From: Methanoculleus sp.
GTDB taxonomy: Archaea; Halobacteriota; Methanomicrobia; Methanomicrobiales; Methanoculleaceae
Assembly (NCBI GenBank): GCA_028698765.1
Contig: JAQVVW010000059.1
Coordinates: 1-7,602, forward strand
Length of the DNA: 7,602 nt
Direction: 5' to 3'
The notes under the pieces were generated by a model, which saw nothing but the letters and a program-made list of their open reading frames with translations, did no database searches and was not told the DNA's origin. Position numbers and translations under genes: made by a program. Positions within the stretch are counted from its first letter, which is position 1. Each line of letters begins with the position of its first letter. This document shows positions 1 to 5,001 of this stretch, in pieces.

Positions 1-711
1 CGTCGGCGTTGCGGCCGTCGGACGGGTGGTTGCACCGGGCACTCCGGGCGAGGCGGGGGTCAGGCCCGGCCCCGGCGTGGAGGGGGCAGACGGCGCAGAT
101 GGTGCGGGCTCTGCCGCCCCATCAGGCGTCCAGGCGTAGATGTCCCAGTTGCCGTTCCGGAAGTCGTTCCAGACGACCATGCTCTCCGTGACGGCGGGGG
201 TCATCTGCATGCTCTCGTTATCCGTGATCCGGGTCTCTTCGCCGGTAGAGAGATCGTAGAGGTAGATATCCCAGTTTCCGTTCCGGTCGTCCTGCCAGAC
301 GATCCGGTCCCCGGCGATGGCGGGGTTGATCTCATGGCCGGTCCCGTTCGTGATTCTCGTCTCTTCTCCGGTGGCAAGGTCGTAGAGGTAGATGTCCCGG
401 TTCCCGCTCCGGTTATCCTCCCAGACGATCCGGTCGCCGCTCATCTCCATGCCCGCGGGGAGCGCTGCGGCGAACTGGTCTGTCCCCGGCGGTGAGAGCG
501 CGCGTTCGCTCTCCCCGGTCAGGTTGTAGAGGTAGACATCGTAGTCCCCGGTTCGGTTGTCGGACCAGAGGATGCGGTCGGCAAGGACCGTTGAGTAGAC
601 CTGATCGACCGTGGCGTTGGTGACCTGGTGTTCGGCGGCCGTTGCGACACCGGCGAGGAGCGCGAGGGCGATCAGCGCCACCGCCGGTAGATAGAGGTTA
701 CGTCCGTTCAT
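1..711 (-). CDS. Secreted TolB-like beta-propeller surface protein, 3' end outside window
   Basis: The frame is open from the ATG at 711 to the window edge (237 residues), so the C-terminus is missing. Residues 5-26 form a hydrophobic signal peptide ending near ATAAEH. Four propeller blades follow, starting near residues 47, 94, 136 and 178. Each has the pattern R-I-V-W-x-D-x-R-x-G-N-x-D-I-Y-L-Y-D-L-x-T-G-E-E-T, typical of the TolB/WD40-like blades common in archaeal envelope proteins. Residues 199-237 are a Pro/Ala/Thr/Ser linker, which in such proteins usually leads to a membrane anchor or sorting signal; here that part lies off the window. At least six N-X-S/T sequons suggest glycosylation outside the cell. 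A GGGAGG motif eight bases upstream supports the start. The family fold is well recognised, but the ligand is unknown. Four blades are too few for a closed propeller, so the protein may oligomerise or have degenerate blades. Confidence 0.85.
   Translation of the reverse strand, partial: MNGRNLYLPAVALIALALLAGVATAAEHQVTNATVDQVYSTVLADRILWSDNRTGDYDVYLYNLTGESERALSPPGTDQFAAALPAGMEMSGDRIVWEDNRSGNRDIYLYDLATGEETRITNGTGHEINPAIAGDRIVWQDDRNGNWDIYLYDLSTGEETRITDNESMQMTPAVTESMVVWNDFRNGNWDIYAWTPDGAAEPAPSAPSAPSTPGPGLTPASPGVPGATTRPTAATPT
118..573 (-). repeat. Tandem propeller-blade repeats within the surface protein gene
   Basis: Four related coding repeats lie at 490-573, 349-432, 223-306 and 118-180. Spacing between equivalent bases is 144, 126 and 126 bp (48, 42 and 42 codons). 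The two middle copies are nearly the same in protein and close in DNA. The last copy loses the L-Y-D-L-x-T-G-E-E part and runs into the linker. Similarity at the DNA level suggests fairly recent duplication or gene conversion among blades. Confidence 0.8.
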
Positions 712-719
712 CGTTTGTG

Positions 720-725
720 CCTCCC
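720..725 (-). promoter_or_regulatory. Ribosome binding site of the propeller gene
   Basis: On the minus strand GGGAGG stands eight bases before the ATG at 711-709. This is a good match to the archaeal anti-SD and fixes the start. Confidence 0.7.
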
Positions 726-932
726 AAACCCCCCCGGCTGCCGCTTCTATGGAGCACCGGCCGGGTGGGTTCCCTTCATTCACGGGGAGGGTTCGCACCT
801 CATCCTGCAAACAGCAGTCTCCCTCTATGGCATCGATTTGCTGAGAGGGACGTCTCGCGGGAGATGGTGGCCGGGCGGTGCCGGAGATCCCGCATAGGTG
901 ATCCTTCCCCGGGCGGGGAGTAGGTATGGTTG

Positions 933-940
933 TATATAAT
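933..940 (-). promoter_or_regulatory. Candidate TATA box of the propeller gene
   Basis: The minus strand reads ATTATATA in otherwise GC-rich DNA. It is the only AT-rich box I see between the two genes. Archaeal initiation usually falls about 22-27 bases downstream, giving a start near 910-914 and an untranslated leader of about 200 bases. That is long for an archaeon, so a nearer, less obvious promoter remains possible. Confidence 0.45.
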
Positions 941-981
941 ACCGACCTGCAGAGGGACGTCCCCAAAGAATAGTTGTGAGG

Positions 982-1009
982 CCGACCGGCAGCCTGTTTC
1001 ACCGGTCGG
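982..1009 (-). terminator. Hairpin downstream of the anchored secreted protein gene
   Basis: A perfect 8-bp inverted repeat, CCGACCGG (982-989) and CCGGTCGG (1002-1009), has a 12-base loop. It begins 42 bases after the stop of the gene ending at 1052. On the minus strand it is followed by only a weak T-rich stretch (TATTCTTT). It could end transcription or stabilise the mRNA 3' end. An operator role for the next gene is also possible. Confidence 0.4.
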
Positions 1010-1051
1010 GGACGTCTGCGGTGCCTCCTCAAACGATACCGGGGGATCTGC

Positions 1052-1597
1052 CTACCGCTTCTGCGCTATCCCGAGCAGTCCGGCGAGAGCGATCGCGGCG
1101 ATCGCGATCGATCCCGGGAGCGGCGCCCGGGTCGGTTCCGTGGCGGTTGTGGTCGTCGCCGTCGGCGCCTCCGTGGGTGTCGGCGTCTCTGTGGGTGTTG
1201 CCGTGGCCGCAGGCGGCGGAGCCTGGACGAAGACGATGCTGCTGTCGTGAATCACGCCGTCTTCTTTACTGTACGCGAAATAGCGCCCGTAATGCCCTTT
1301 GAACGTGTGGCTGTTGATCTTGAAGTAACTGTCCTTCGGGACGCCGATGACCCGCTGGACCGATCGTGCAGGGTTGTCGCCCTGGTACTTCCGGAGTTCC
1401 GTGATCGCGTTGAACGAACTCGCGTTGCGAAGGCCGATGAGGTCGAGGATGATCGGTTCGGCCCCCACCTCGATCGTCTCACCGGGCTGCACCAGCCGGG
1501 TGCCGGTCTCCTGTGCGGCTGCCGGAATGACGAGCGCGAGAGAGAGGACTACGAGGATTGCAAGGAGGTGTCGGGGCTCCAGTTTCTTATTCGCCAT
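1052..1597 (-). CDS. Small secreted DUF3821-like surface protein with C-terminal anchor
   Basis: The protein has 181 residues. Residues 10-28 form a signal peptide ending PAAAQE. The folded part is about residues 34-125 and contains the stretch Y-F-K-I-N-S-H-T-F-K-G-H-Y-G-R-Y-F-A-Y (91-109). This recalls the segment 'F-Y-V-x-P-x-x-F-x-G-x-x-G-x-W-Y' of DUF3821 proteins, common and often multi-copy in Methanomicrobiales and of unknown function. A Thr/Pro/Ala linker (126-159) leads to a hydrophobic helix (163-177) and a final K-R, which looks like a sorting signal or membrane anchor of the PGF-CTERM type, though the exact P-L-P-G-S motif is not one I can assign to a named archaeosortase class. 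One sequon (N58). There is no Shine-Dalgarno, and the promoter position suggests a leaderless mRNA. The DUF3821 link is by pattern recall only. Confidence 0.8.
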   Translation of the reverse strand: MANKKLEPRHLLAILVVLSLALVIPAAAQETGTRLVQPGETIEVGAEPIILDLIGLRNASSFNAITELRKYQGDNPARSVQRVIGVPKDSYFKINSHTFKGHYGRYFAYSKEDGVIHDSSIVFVQAPPPAATATPTETPTPTEAPTATTTTATEPTRAPLPGSIAIAAIALAGLLGIAQKR

Positions 1598-1619
1598 AGG
1601 TTCAGACTCGTTTTTTACG

Positions 1620-1627
1620 ATATATAT
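1620..1627 (-). promoter_or_regulatory. TATA box giving a likely leaderless mRNA
   Basis: The alternating box ATATATAT has its centre about 26 bases upstream of the ATG at 1597. Archaeal transcription would therefore begin at or within a few bases of the start codon. This fits the absence of a Shine-Dalgarno before this gene. The box is nearly symmetrical, so it might also serve the divergent plus-strand hydrolase gene. Confidence 0.6.
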
Positions 1628-1742
1628 GCATATTGAAATGCTGCCGGAGATGGTATTGTCCGATAATTCTACCGGATCCCCGACCTATTCCGGGTGCACT
1701 CCGCCCATCCTCGCCCCGACCGAATCATTGATGTAGGGAGAA

Positions 1743-1764
1743 GGCATCCCGGGGTGAGGATGCC
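1743..1764 (+). promoter_or_regulatory. Hairpin holding the ribosome binding site of the hydrolase gene
   Basis: A perfect 7-bp stem, GGCATCC (1743-1749) with GGATGCC (1758-1764), has the 8-base loop CGGGGTGA. The stem ends at the base directly before the ATG at 1765. The Shine-Dalgarno GGTGAGG is split between the loop and the 3' arm, so a folded leader would hinder ribosome binding. This could be a simple translational switch, but a chance palindrome cannot be excluded. Confidence 0.45.
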
Positions 1765-2526
1765 ATGAAGGCCGACGGTCGGAGTACGGTGGGTTCTGCC
1801 GGGAGCGGGCGGGTTCTGGAGCAGAAGACGAAGAGCCCCGCCGCCCGCTCTCTTCCGGCGGTCGTCGCCGTGCCGCTCGGCGCGACCACCGCGTTCATCG
1901 TCAGGGACCAGAGCGCGCTCCTGGTCGATACCGGCAATCCCGGGGATGAAGTGGCCATCCTGACCGCGATGAAGCAGGCGGGCATCAGGCGCGACGAGGT
2001 CTCGTTGATCCTGGTCACGCACGGGCATCCGGAGAATTACGGGAGTGCCGACGCGCTCCGGGAACTGACCGGCGCACCGGTCGCCGTTCATGAGGCCGAT
2101 GCCGGTGCCGTCCGCCTCGGGGTCGACGGCCTGCGCTTCCCCGCCCGGGTCGTCCCGGGCCTGATCCGGCTTGTGCGCGAGCGAAGAATCGTCTCCGGTT
2201 CGAGGGGCGTTGAGCCCGATATCATCATCGGAGGTGTAGCCGACCTCGGGGCGTTCGGTCTCCGGGGCAGGATCGTTCCCACGCCGGGACATACCCCCGG
2301 CTCGGTCTCGGTTCTTCTCGCCGGCGGCACCGCCATCGTCGGCGATCTGCTCTCGGCTCTCTTTCCGGGCGGAAGACCCCGGCTGCCCTTCAGGATGGAC
2401 GATCCGGTGGCGGCGAGGAGGAGCATCGCGGATCTTCTTGCCCTCGGGCCGGAACAGGTCTATGCGACGCACGGTGGGCCGTGGCGGGGTGCGGCGGTTT
2501 TGCGGCGGTTCGGGAACGGCCGGTGA
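1765..2526 (+). CDS. Metallo-beta-lactamase-fold hydrolase with altered metal motif
   Basis: This 253-residue cytoplasmic protein (no signal peptide) has the landmarks of the MBL-fold hydrolase superfamily: L-L-V-D-T-G at 52-57, T-H-G-H-P-E-N-Y-G at 85-93, T-P-G-H-T-P-G-S at 173-180, V-G-D at 192-194 and A-T-H-G-G-P at 234-239. Likely ligands are H86, H88, H176, D194 and H236. The usual H-x-H-x-D-H motif is H-G-H-P-E-N here, so the Asp-His pair normally serving the second metal is Glu90-Asn91. Substrate is unknown: such proteins include thioesterases of the glyoxalase II type, lactonases and sulphur dioxygenases, and the change may mean a single-metal site or altered activity. The start is set by GGTGAGG five bases upstream. 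About 30 residues precede the first strand of the fold. It is divergent from the gene ending at 1597 and convergent with the next gene. Confidence 0.9.
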   Translation: MKADGRSTVGSAGSGRVLEQKTKSPAARSLPAVVAVPLGATTAFIVRDQSALLVDTGNPGDEVAILTAMKQAGIRRDEVSLILVTHGHPENYGSADALRELTGAPVAVHEADAGAVRLGVDGLRFPARVVPGLIRLVRERRIVSGSRGVEPDIIIGGVADLGAFGLRGRIVPTPGHTPGSVSVLLAGGTAIVGDLLSALFPGGRPRLPFRMDDPVAARRSIADLLALGPEQVYATHGGPWRGAAVLRRFGNGR

Positions 2527-2531
2527 CGGTG

Positions 2532-2537
2532 AAAAAA
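2532..2537 (-). terminator. U-run ending the chagasin-like gene
   Basis: On the minus strand TTTTTT lies 12 bases beyond the stop codon, in the 23-bp gap between two convergent genes. Short U-runs of this kind end transcription in archaea without needing a stem. Confidence 0.5.
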
Positions 2538-2549
2538 GAGGGTGGGTCG

Positions 2550-3032
2550 TTACTCGATGGTGAATGCCATCGAGAACGTGGTCTCGTTTCCGGTCGTCTC
2601 TTCCCAGGAGCGCTTGTAGATCGCGGAGAACTCGGCGGCACCGGATTCTGCGGCGGTGTACTCCCACACGTGTACTCCGGGAGCGCCCACAAGTTCGGTC
2701 TGGGGTGCGTCGTGTGTCTCCTTCACGAGCTGCAGTCCGGTCGACGAGGTGACGTTCCACTCGTAGCCGGTCGTCGGGTTCTCGGTGAGGCTGATCGTGA
2801 TGTTGCTTCCAGCCGGGACGGTGACGGTCTCGTTGTTGTTCGTCTCGTTGAAGGCGTACTTCGCGGTCGCTGCGGGCGTGGGTGCCGCGGTCGGAACGGC
2901 TGTGGTCTCTGCCGCAGTGGGTGCCGCGGTCGGAGTCCCCTCCTCCGGCTGCGACGTGCAACCGGCACCGAGGAGGCAGATTACCAGCAATCCTGCAACC
3001 AGGACGCTGTAGATGCTCTTTCTCTGAACCAT
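2550..3032 (-). CDS. Chagasin-type (I42) protease-inhibitor lipoprotein
   Basis: The 160-residue protein is probably an inhibitor of papain-like cysteine peptidases displayed outside the membrane. Residues 7-24 are a signal segment with lipobox L-G-A-G-C, and Cys25 would be lipid-linked. A Thr/Pro/Ala tether covers 26-57. The domain at 58-160 carries the three loops of chagasin inhibitors: N-P-T-T-G-Y-E-W (85-92), G-A-P-G (116-119, for the usual G-x-G-G) and R-S-W (141-143, for R-P-W/F). In known members these loops form the wedge that blocks the peptidase cleft. Five sequons (N62, N67, N77, N93, N149) suggest heavy glycosylation. The longer frame, back to 3095, adds 21 polar residues before the signal and would cover the promoter, so I start at the ATG of M-V-Q-R-K. 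No peptidase is encoded in the window, so the target may be foreign or encoded elsewhere. Confidence 0.88.
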   Translation of the reverse strand: MVQRKSIYSVLVAGLLVICLLGAGCTSQPEEGTPTAAPTAAETTAVPTAAPTPAATAKYAFNETNNNETVTVPAGSNITISLTENPTTGYEWNVTSSTGLQLVKETHDAPQTELVGAPGVHVWEYTAAESGAAEFSAIYKRSWEETTGNETTFSMAFTIE

Positions 3033-3245
3033 GGGATATGGTCTTCCTGAATGGCTAAATAGATATCGTAAACTCCCGGGAATGACATTCGTCATCGGGG
3101 TATATCGGGATCTGATCGTATCGGAACCATTCAGGGGGATTCGTGCACGCTCAAAAAAACTTCTGGACGGTTAAAACGGCCGACGGAGCGAAATAACAAC
3201 CTATAAATATCATTCTGTCATTTAAGTCGTTCAGAGGGCATCATC
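3033..3245. promoter_or_regulatory. Divergent regulatory region between two lipoprotein genes
   Basis: The region separates divergent genes and has several symmetrical sequences. There is a 9-bp inverted repeat, CCTGAATGG (3046-3054) and CCATTCAGG (3127-3135). There is also a compact palindrome, ATGAC-attc-GTCAT (3082-3095), and CCCGGG just beside it. These are candidate operators able to control both genes. A possible minus-strand TATA region (TTTACGATATC) lies near 3062-3072, about 30 bases from the chagasin-like start. No gene is seen here. Confidence 0.5.
3201..3210 (+). promoter_or_regulatory. TATA box of the Trp-rich lipoprotein gene
   Basis: CTATAAATAT is a strong archaeal TATA box. 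Purine-rich GCGAAATAAC upstream could serve as BRE. Initiation would be expected near 3228-3234, giving a leader of about 12-18 bases. A GAGGG motif at 3234-3238 lies seven bases before the ATG. Confidence 0.65.
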
Positions 3246-3845
3246 ATGAGAAACATCTCACCAGCAATGGTTCTGGGCCTCTTTGCGCTGCTCGCGCTCT
3301 GCCTCATGACGGCAGGCTGTACAGGTACTTCAGACACGACCGGCGAAGCCTCATCTGGAACCGGCTCGGCGGTCACCGCCAGCGGCACCACCGCTCCCGG
3401 GGGCGCACCGGGCAGCGTGACCGCGGTCTCGTATACGGCGTTGATCGCGTTCCTCCCGAACGCGCCTGCAGGCTGGACTGCAGAAGAGCCTGTCGGGGCG
3501 ACATGGACGGTCGAGGACAGCCAGTGGACCTGGGCGTCCCGTGAATATAGCAAGGAGAACGGCTGGGCGACGATCTTGATCCAGGATTCGGCCTACTACG
3601 ACGTGGGCTACTGGCAGTCCTGGGACTCGATGGTCTCGTTCGAGTCGACCGAGGGTTACTACAAGCAGGGGAAGGCCGGCGGCTACCCGTCCTGGGAGTA
3701 CTTCACCAAGCCCGACTCCTACGGCACCTGGGTCGGCGTGAACGACCGGTTCATGGTCTACGTCAGTGTCGAAGGCGGGTCCAAATCGGATCTCGATGCG
3801 TTCGTGAATGCTGTCAACTACGGCGGCCTCGCGAACCTGAAGTAA
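3246..3845 (+). CDS. Trp-rich lipoprotein of unknown function
   Basis: The protein has 199 residues. A signal segment (7-24) ends in the lipobox T-A-G-C, so Cys25 would be lipid-linked and the protein held on the outer face of the membrane. A flexible Ser/Thr/Gly/Ala tether covers 26-60. The single compact domain (61-199) opens with A-L-I-A-F-L-P-N-A-P-A-G-W and holds nine tryptophans and many tyrosines. It ends in a short helix, D-L-D-A-F-V-N-A-V. I do not recognise a named family. The opening (a helix, then L-P-x-x-P-x-G-W) and an A-x-R-x-Y-like strand recall uncharacterised lipoproteins of both archaea and bacteria, but I cannot name one. Unlike the divergent chagasin-like protein it has no sequon in its mature domain. 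The start is supported by TATA box, GAGGG motif and signal peptide. It may bind a ligand through its aromatic surface; this is only a guess. Confidence 0.85.
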   Translation: MRNISPAMVLGLFALLALCLMTAGCTGTSDTTGEASSGTGSAVTASGTTAPGGAPGSVTAVSYTALIAFLPNAPAGWTAEEPVGATWTVEDSQWTWASREYSKENGWATILIQDSAYYDVGYWQSWDSMVSFESTEGYYKQGKAGGYPSWEYFTKPDSYGTWVGVNDRFMVYVSVEGGSKSDLDAFVNAVNYGGLANLK

Positions 3846-3848
3846 CCC

Positions 3849-4439
3849 CTAACCCTTCTTTTCATTTCCCGGCACGGCCGTGACGATGTAATGATACGGC
3901 CCTGACTCCGCCACCGCCCTGACCTCCAGTCCCGCCTCCGCCATCAACGCCGCCGCATGCTCCGTGCTGAACTTTCTTGCTGTCGGCGGGCCGAGGGGGA
4001 GCGGTTCCTTCTTCCAGTCGAGATCGACGATCAGTCCCTCCGGGGCTGCCATTTTTCCCGCGTTTGCAAGAACCCTGACCGGATCGGCGAAGTCGTGGAG
4101 GTCGATGCCGAAGAAGACGACGTCCGCGCAACCGCTGCAGAGAACGATCTCCTCGGCCATCCCGCTATGGAGGACGACGTTGTCGAGCCCCTCCTGAAAC
4201 GCCTTCTCCTGCAGGAGATCGAGAGCCTCCGCATCGATATCGATCCCGCAGACGCGGCCGTGCGGCCCGACCATCCGCGCTGCCGGGAGCGCGAAGAACC
4301 CCTCTCCGCACCCGACATCGATGAAGGTCGAGCCGGGTTCGACCCCGATCCCTTCGAGGATGGACTCGGGGTGCTGCCACCGCCGCCGTGCGGTTTCGTC
4401 CTCGGGGAGGTGTCTTCCGGGATACGTGTGGTGTGCCAT
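3849..4439 (-). CDS. Class I SAM-dependent methyltransferase
   Basis: The 196-residue cytoplasmic enzyme has a Rossmann-like methyltransferase fold. Motif I is D-V-G-C-G-E-G-F-F (41-49), the SAM-binding glycine loop. G-I-D-I-D (65-69) provides the acidic residue for the SAM ribose. H-S-G-M-A-E-E (91-97) and A-D-V-V-F-F-G-I-D-L-H-D-F (105-117) match the later strands. The N-terminal stretch with R-R-W-Q-H-P-E-S-I-L matches a small family common in methanogens, probably acting on a small molecule or a metalloid; the substrate is unknown. Start choice is uncertain: 4439 has GGGA five bases upstream and begins M-A-H-H, like family members as I remember them. An ATG at 4460 and a TTG at 4496 would add 7 or 19 residues without a better ribosome site. 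It ends three bases from the convergent lipoprotein gene and lies downstream of the DUF1059 gene on the same strand. Confidence 0.88.
   Translation of the reverse strand: MAHHTYPGRHLPEDETARRRWQHPESILEGIGVEPGSTFIDVGCGEGFFALPAARMVGPHGRVCGIDIDAEALDLLQEKAFQEGLDNVVLHSGMAEEIVLCSGCADVVFFGIDLHDFADPVRVLANAGKMAAPEGLIVDLDWKKEPLPLGPPTARKFSTEHAAALMAEAGLEVRAVAESGPYHYIVTAVPGNEKKG
3856..3867 (+). terminator. Pyrimidine-rich end of the Trp-rich lipoprotein transcript
   Basis: TTCTTTTCATTT follows the TAA by ten bases, a typical U-rich archaeal stop signal. It lies inside the last codons of the convergent methyltransferase gene, so the two transcripts probably overlap at their 3' ends. Confidence 0.45.
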
Positions 4440-4521
4440 GCCGGTCCCGGTGATCTTCATCGGGAAAGAATCTGCTGTTCTCCCGGGGCGCTGCAACCGG
4501 TGATGGTGAAAATGAGTTTCC

Positions 4522-4536
4522 GGGCGCTGTGCGCCC
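4522..4536 (-). terminator. Hairpin directly after the DUF1059 stop codon
   Basis: A perfect 6-bp GC stem, GGGCGC (4522-4527) with GCGCCC (4531-4536), has a three-base loop. On the minus strand it begins directly after the TGA. A short T-rich stretch (CATTTTC) follows eight bases later. It may end or stabilise the short transcript, or weaken reading into the methyltransferase gene 97 bases on. Confidence 0.45.
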
Positions 4537-4713
4537 TCACTGCATCGCCTTACGGAGTTTCTCCTGCACTTCCGGCTGCTCCGGGTTCATCTGGTGGACG
4601 GTCTGGATATGCCCCTCGACCCGCTTCATCAGTTCGTTCTCGTTCTCGGCCTTCTCCTCGAACTCGCACTCGAGGCCGAGATCTTTGCACCGAAACGTCT
4701 TCTGTTCCTGCAT
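4537..4713 (-). CDS. DUF1059 family mini-protein
   Basis: The protein has 58 residues and matches DUF1059, a family of small proteins of unknown function in archaea and bacteria. The start K-T-F-R-C-K-D-L-G (5-13), the second cysteine (C16) in E-C-E-F, and the helix with G-H-I-Q-T-V-H (34-40) are characteristic. C9, C16, H35 and H40 could bind a metal ion as a small zinc-finger-like unit, which is inferred from spacing only. The length equals the usual family size, so the gene looks whole. The longer frame back to 4866 would cover the promoter and adds 51 unlike residues, so I choose the ATG at 4713. GAGAGG stands one base before it, closer than usual. The protein has no signal or membrane segment. 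Confidence 0.85.
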   Translation of the reverse strand: MQEQKTFRCKDLGLECEFEEKAENENELMKRVEGHIQTVHQMNPEQPEVQEKLRKAMQ

Positions 4714-4747
4714 GCCTCTCGCCGGCCGAGTTTGTATACTGCGTTCG

Positions 4748-4756
4748 ATATAAAAA
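4748..4756 (-). promoter_or_regulatory. TATA box of the DUF1059 gene
   Basis: The minus strand reads TTTTTATAT, a strong TATA box. Initiation about 25 bases downstream would fall near 4725-4730, leaving a leader of about 12-17 bases before the ATG at 4713. This supports the short form of the protein. Confidence 0.6.
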
Positions 4757-4845
4757 TGTCGGCGCCGTTTTTTCTGCTCAGCGTGTATGGGTGGGCGCAC
4801 GTTCATGCTCCAGGACAGGTGCGGGGTGGTGAATGCTCTCATTAC

Positions 4846-4958
4846 GTCGCACTTCGCGTGAGGCAACAGGATAAGGGATTACGTGGCTCCACGCGAAGGC
4901 CATGAGCGGGACAACAATGGCCATCCAACCATTCTTCGCGCTCTTCGCGAAGTGAGAC
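4846..4958. repeat. 113-bp intergenic element with imperfect terminal inverted repeats
   Basis: The ends are GTCGCACTTCGCG (4846-4858) and CGCGAAGTGAGAC (4946-4958), which match as an inverted repeat at 12 of 13 positions. Inside are CACGCGAAG (4890-4898), a perfect 9-bp partner of CTTCGCGTG (4852-4860), the 10-bp palindrome CTTCGCGAAG (4943-4952), and small stems at 4882-4893 and 4898-4922. The cgcgaag words recall a class of scattered intergenic repeats in methanogens and bacteria that yield spurious frames with H-A-K-S-A-K-N-like words; the minus frame here reads F-A-K-S-A-K-N. It has no transposase and may be a MITE-like remnant or a structured RNA. Confidence 0.5.
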
Positions 4959-4975
4959 ATTCGCTACGGACTCTG

Positions 4976-5001
4976 CATGAAACTCCAGCCCGTGGAGCAT
5001 G
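4976..5001 (-). terminator. Hairpin closing the ABC transporter operon
   Basis: On the minus strand, directly after the TGA at 5004-5002, CATG-CTCCA-cgggc-TGGAG-ttt-CATG can fold: a 5-bp stem with a five-base loop, then TTT. The signal abuts the downstream stop, not the internal TAG at 5086. This suggests that the gene once ended at 5002. Confidence 0.45.

Larger units (their letters stand above)
712..1051. other. Intergenic region, no convincing gene
   Basis: This 340-bp stretch lies between two minus-strand genes. Open frames cross it on the plus strand, but they are rich in Arg/Pro/Ser, have no recognisable domain and run antisense into the flanking genes, so I treat them as spurious. It holds a TATA-like box (933-940, minus), a 7-bp inverted repeat with a 17-base loop (820-826 with 844-850), an 8-bp inverted repeat near the upstream gene's stop (982-1009), and the 10-mer agagggacgt twice (844-853 and 951-960). 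Confidence 0.6.

Noticed and set aside
1085..1112. Cluster of GCGATCGC-like palindromes
   Set aside because: The alternating Ile-Ala codons of the C-terminal helix of the secreted protein explain it fully.
642..1302. Plus-strand frames across the gap at 712-1051
   Set aside because: They overlap the flanking genes in antisense, have no domain and are rich in Arg, Ser and Pro.
1247..1636. A 129-codon plus-strand frame with protein-like composition
   Set aside because: It is antisense to the gene at 1052-1597, which has signal peptide, anchor and promoter. The acidic, Val-rich translation is explained by the opposite strand's codons.
1669..2961. A 430-codon open frame on the minus strand
   Set aside because: It lies antisense to the hydrolase and out of frame over the chagasin-like gene. 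Both real genes have clear domains, ribosome sites or signal peptides. The translation is mostly Arg, Asp, Gly and Pro, as expected from GC-rich shadow frames.
4760..4773. GC palindrome followed by six T on the plus strand, terminator-like
   Set aside because: No plus-strand gene ends nearby, and CGGCGCCG has no loop. It lies just upstream of the DUF1059 promoter.
4778..4960. A 60-codon minus-strand frame with F-A-K-S-A-K-N
   Set aside because: It is a translation of the cgcgaag repeat element and has no ribosome site or known domain. I count it as spurious.
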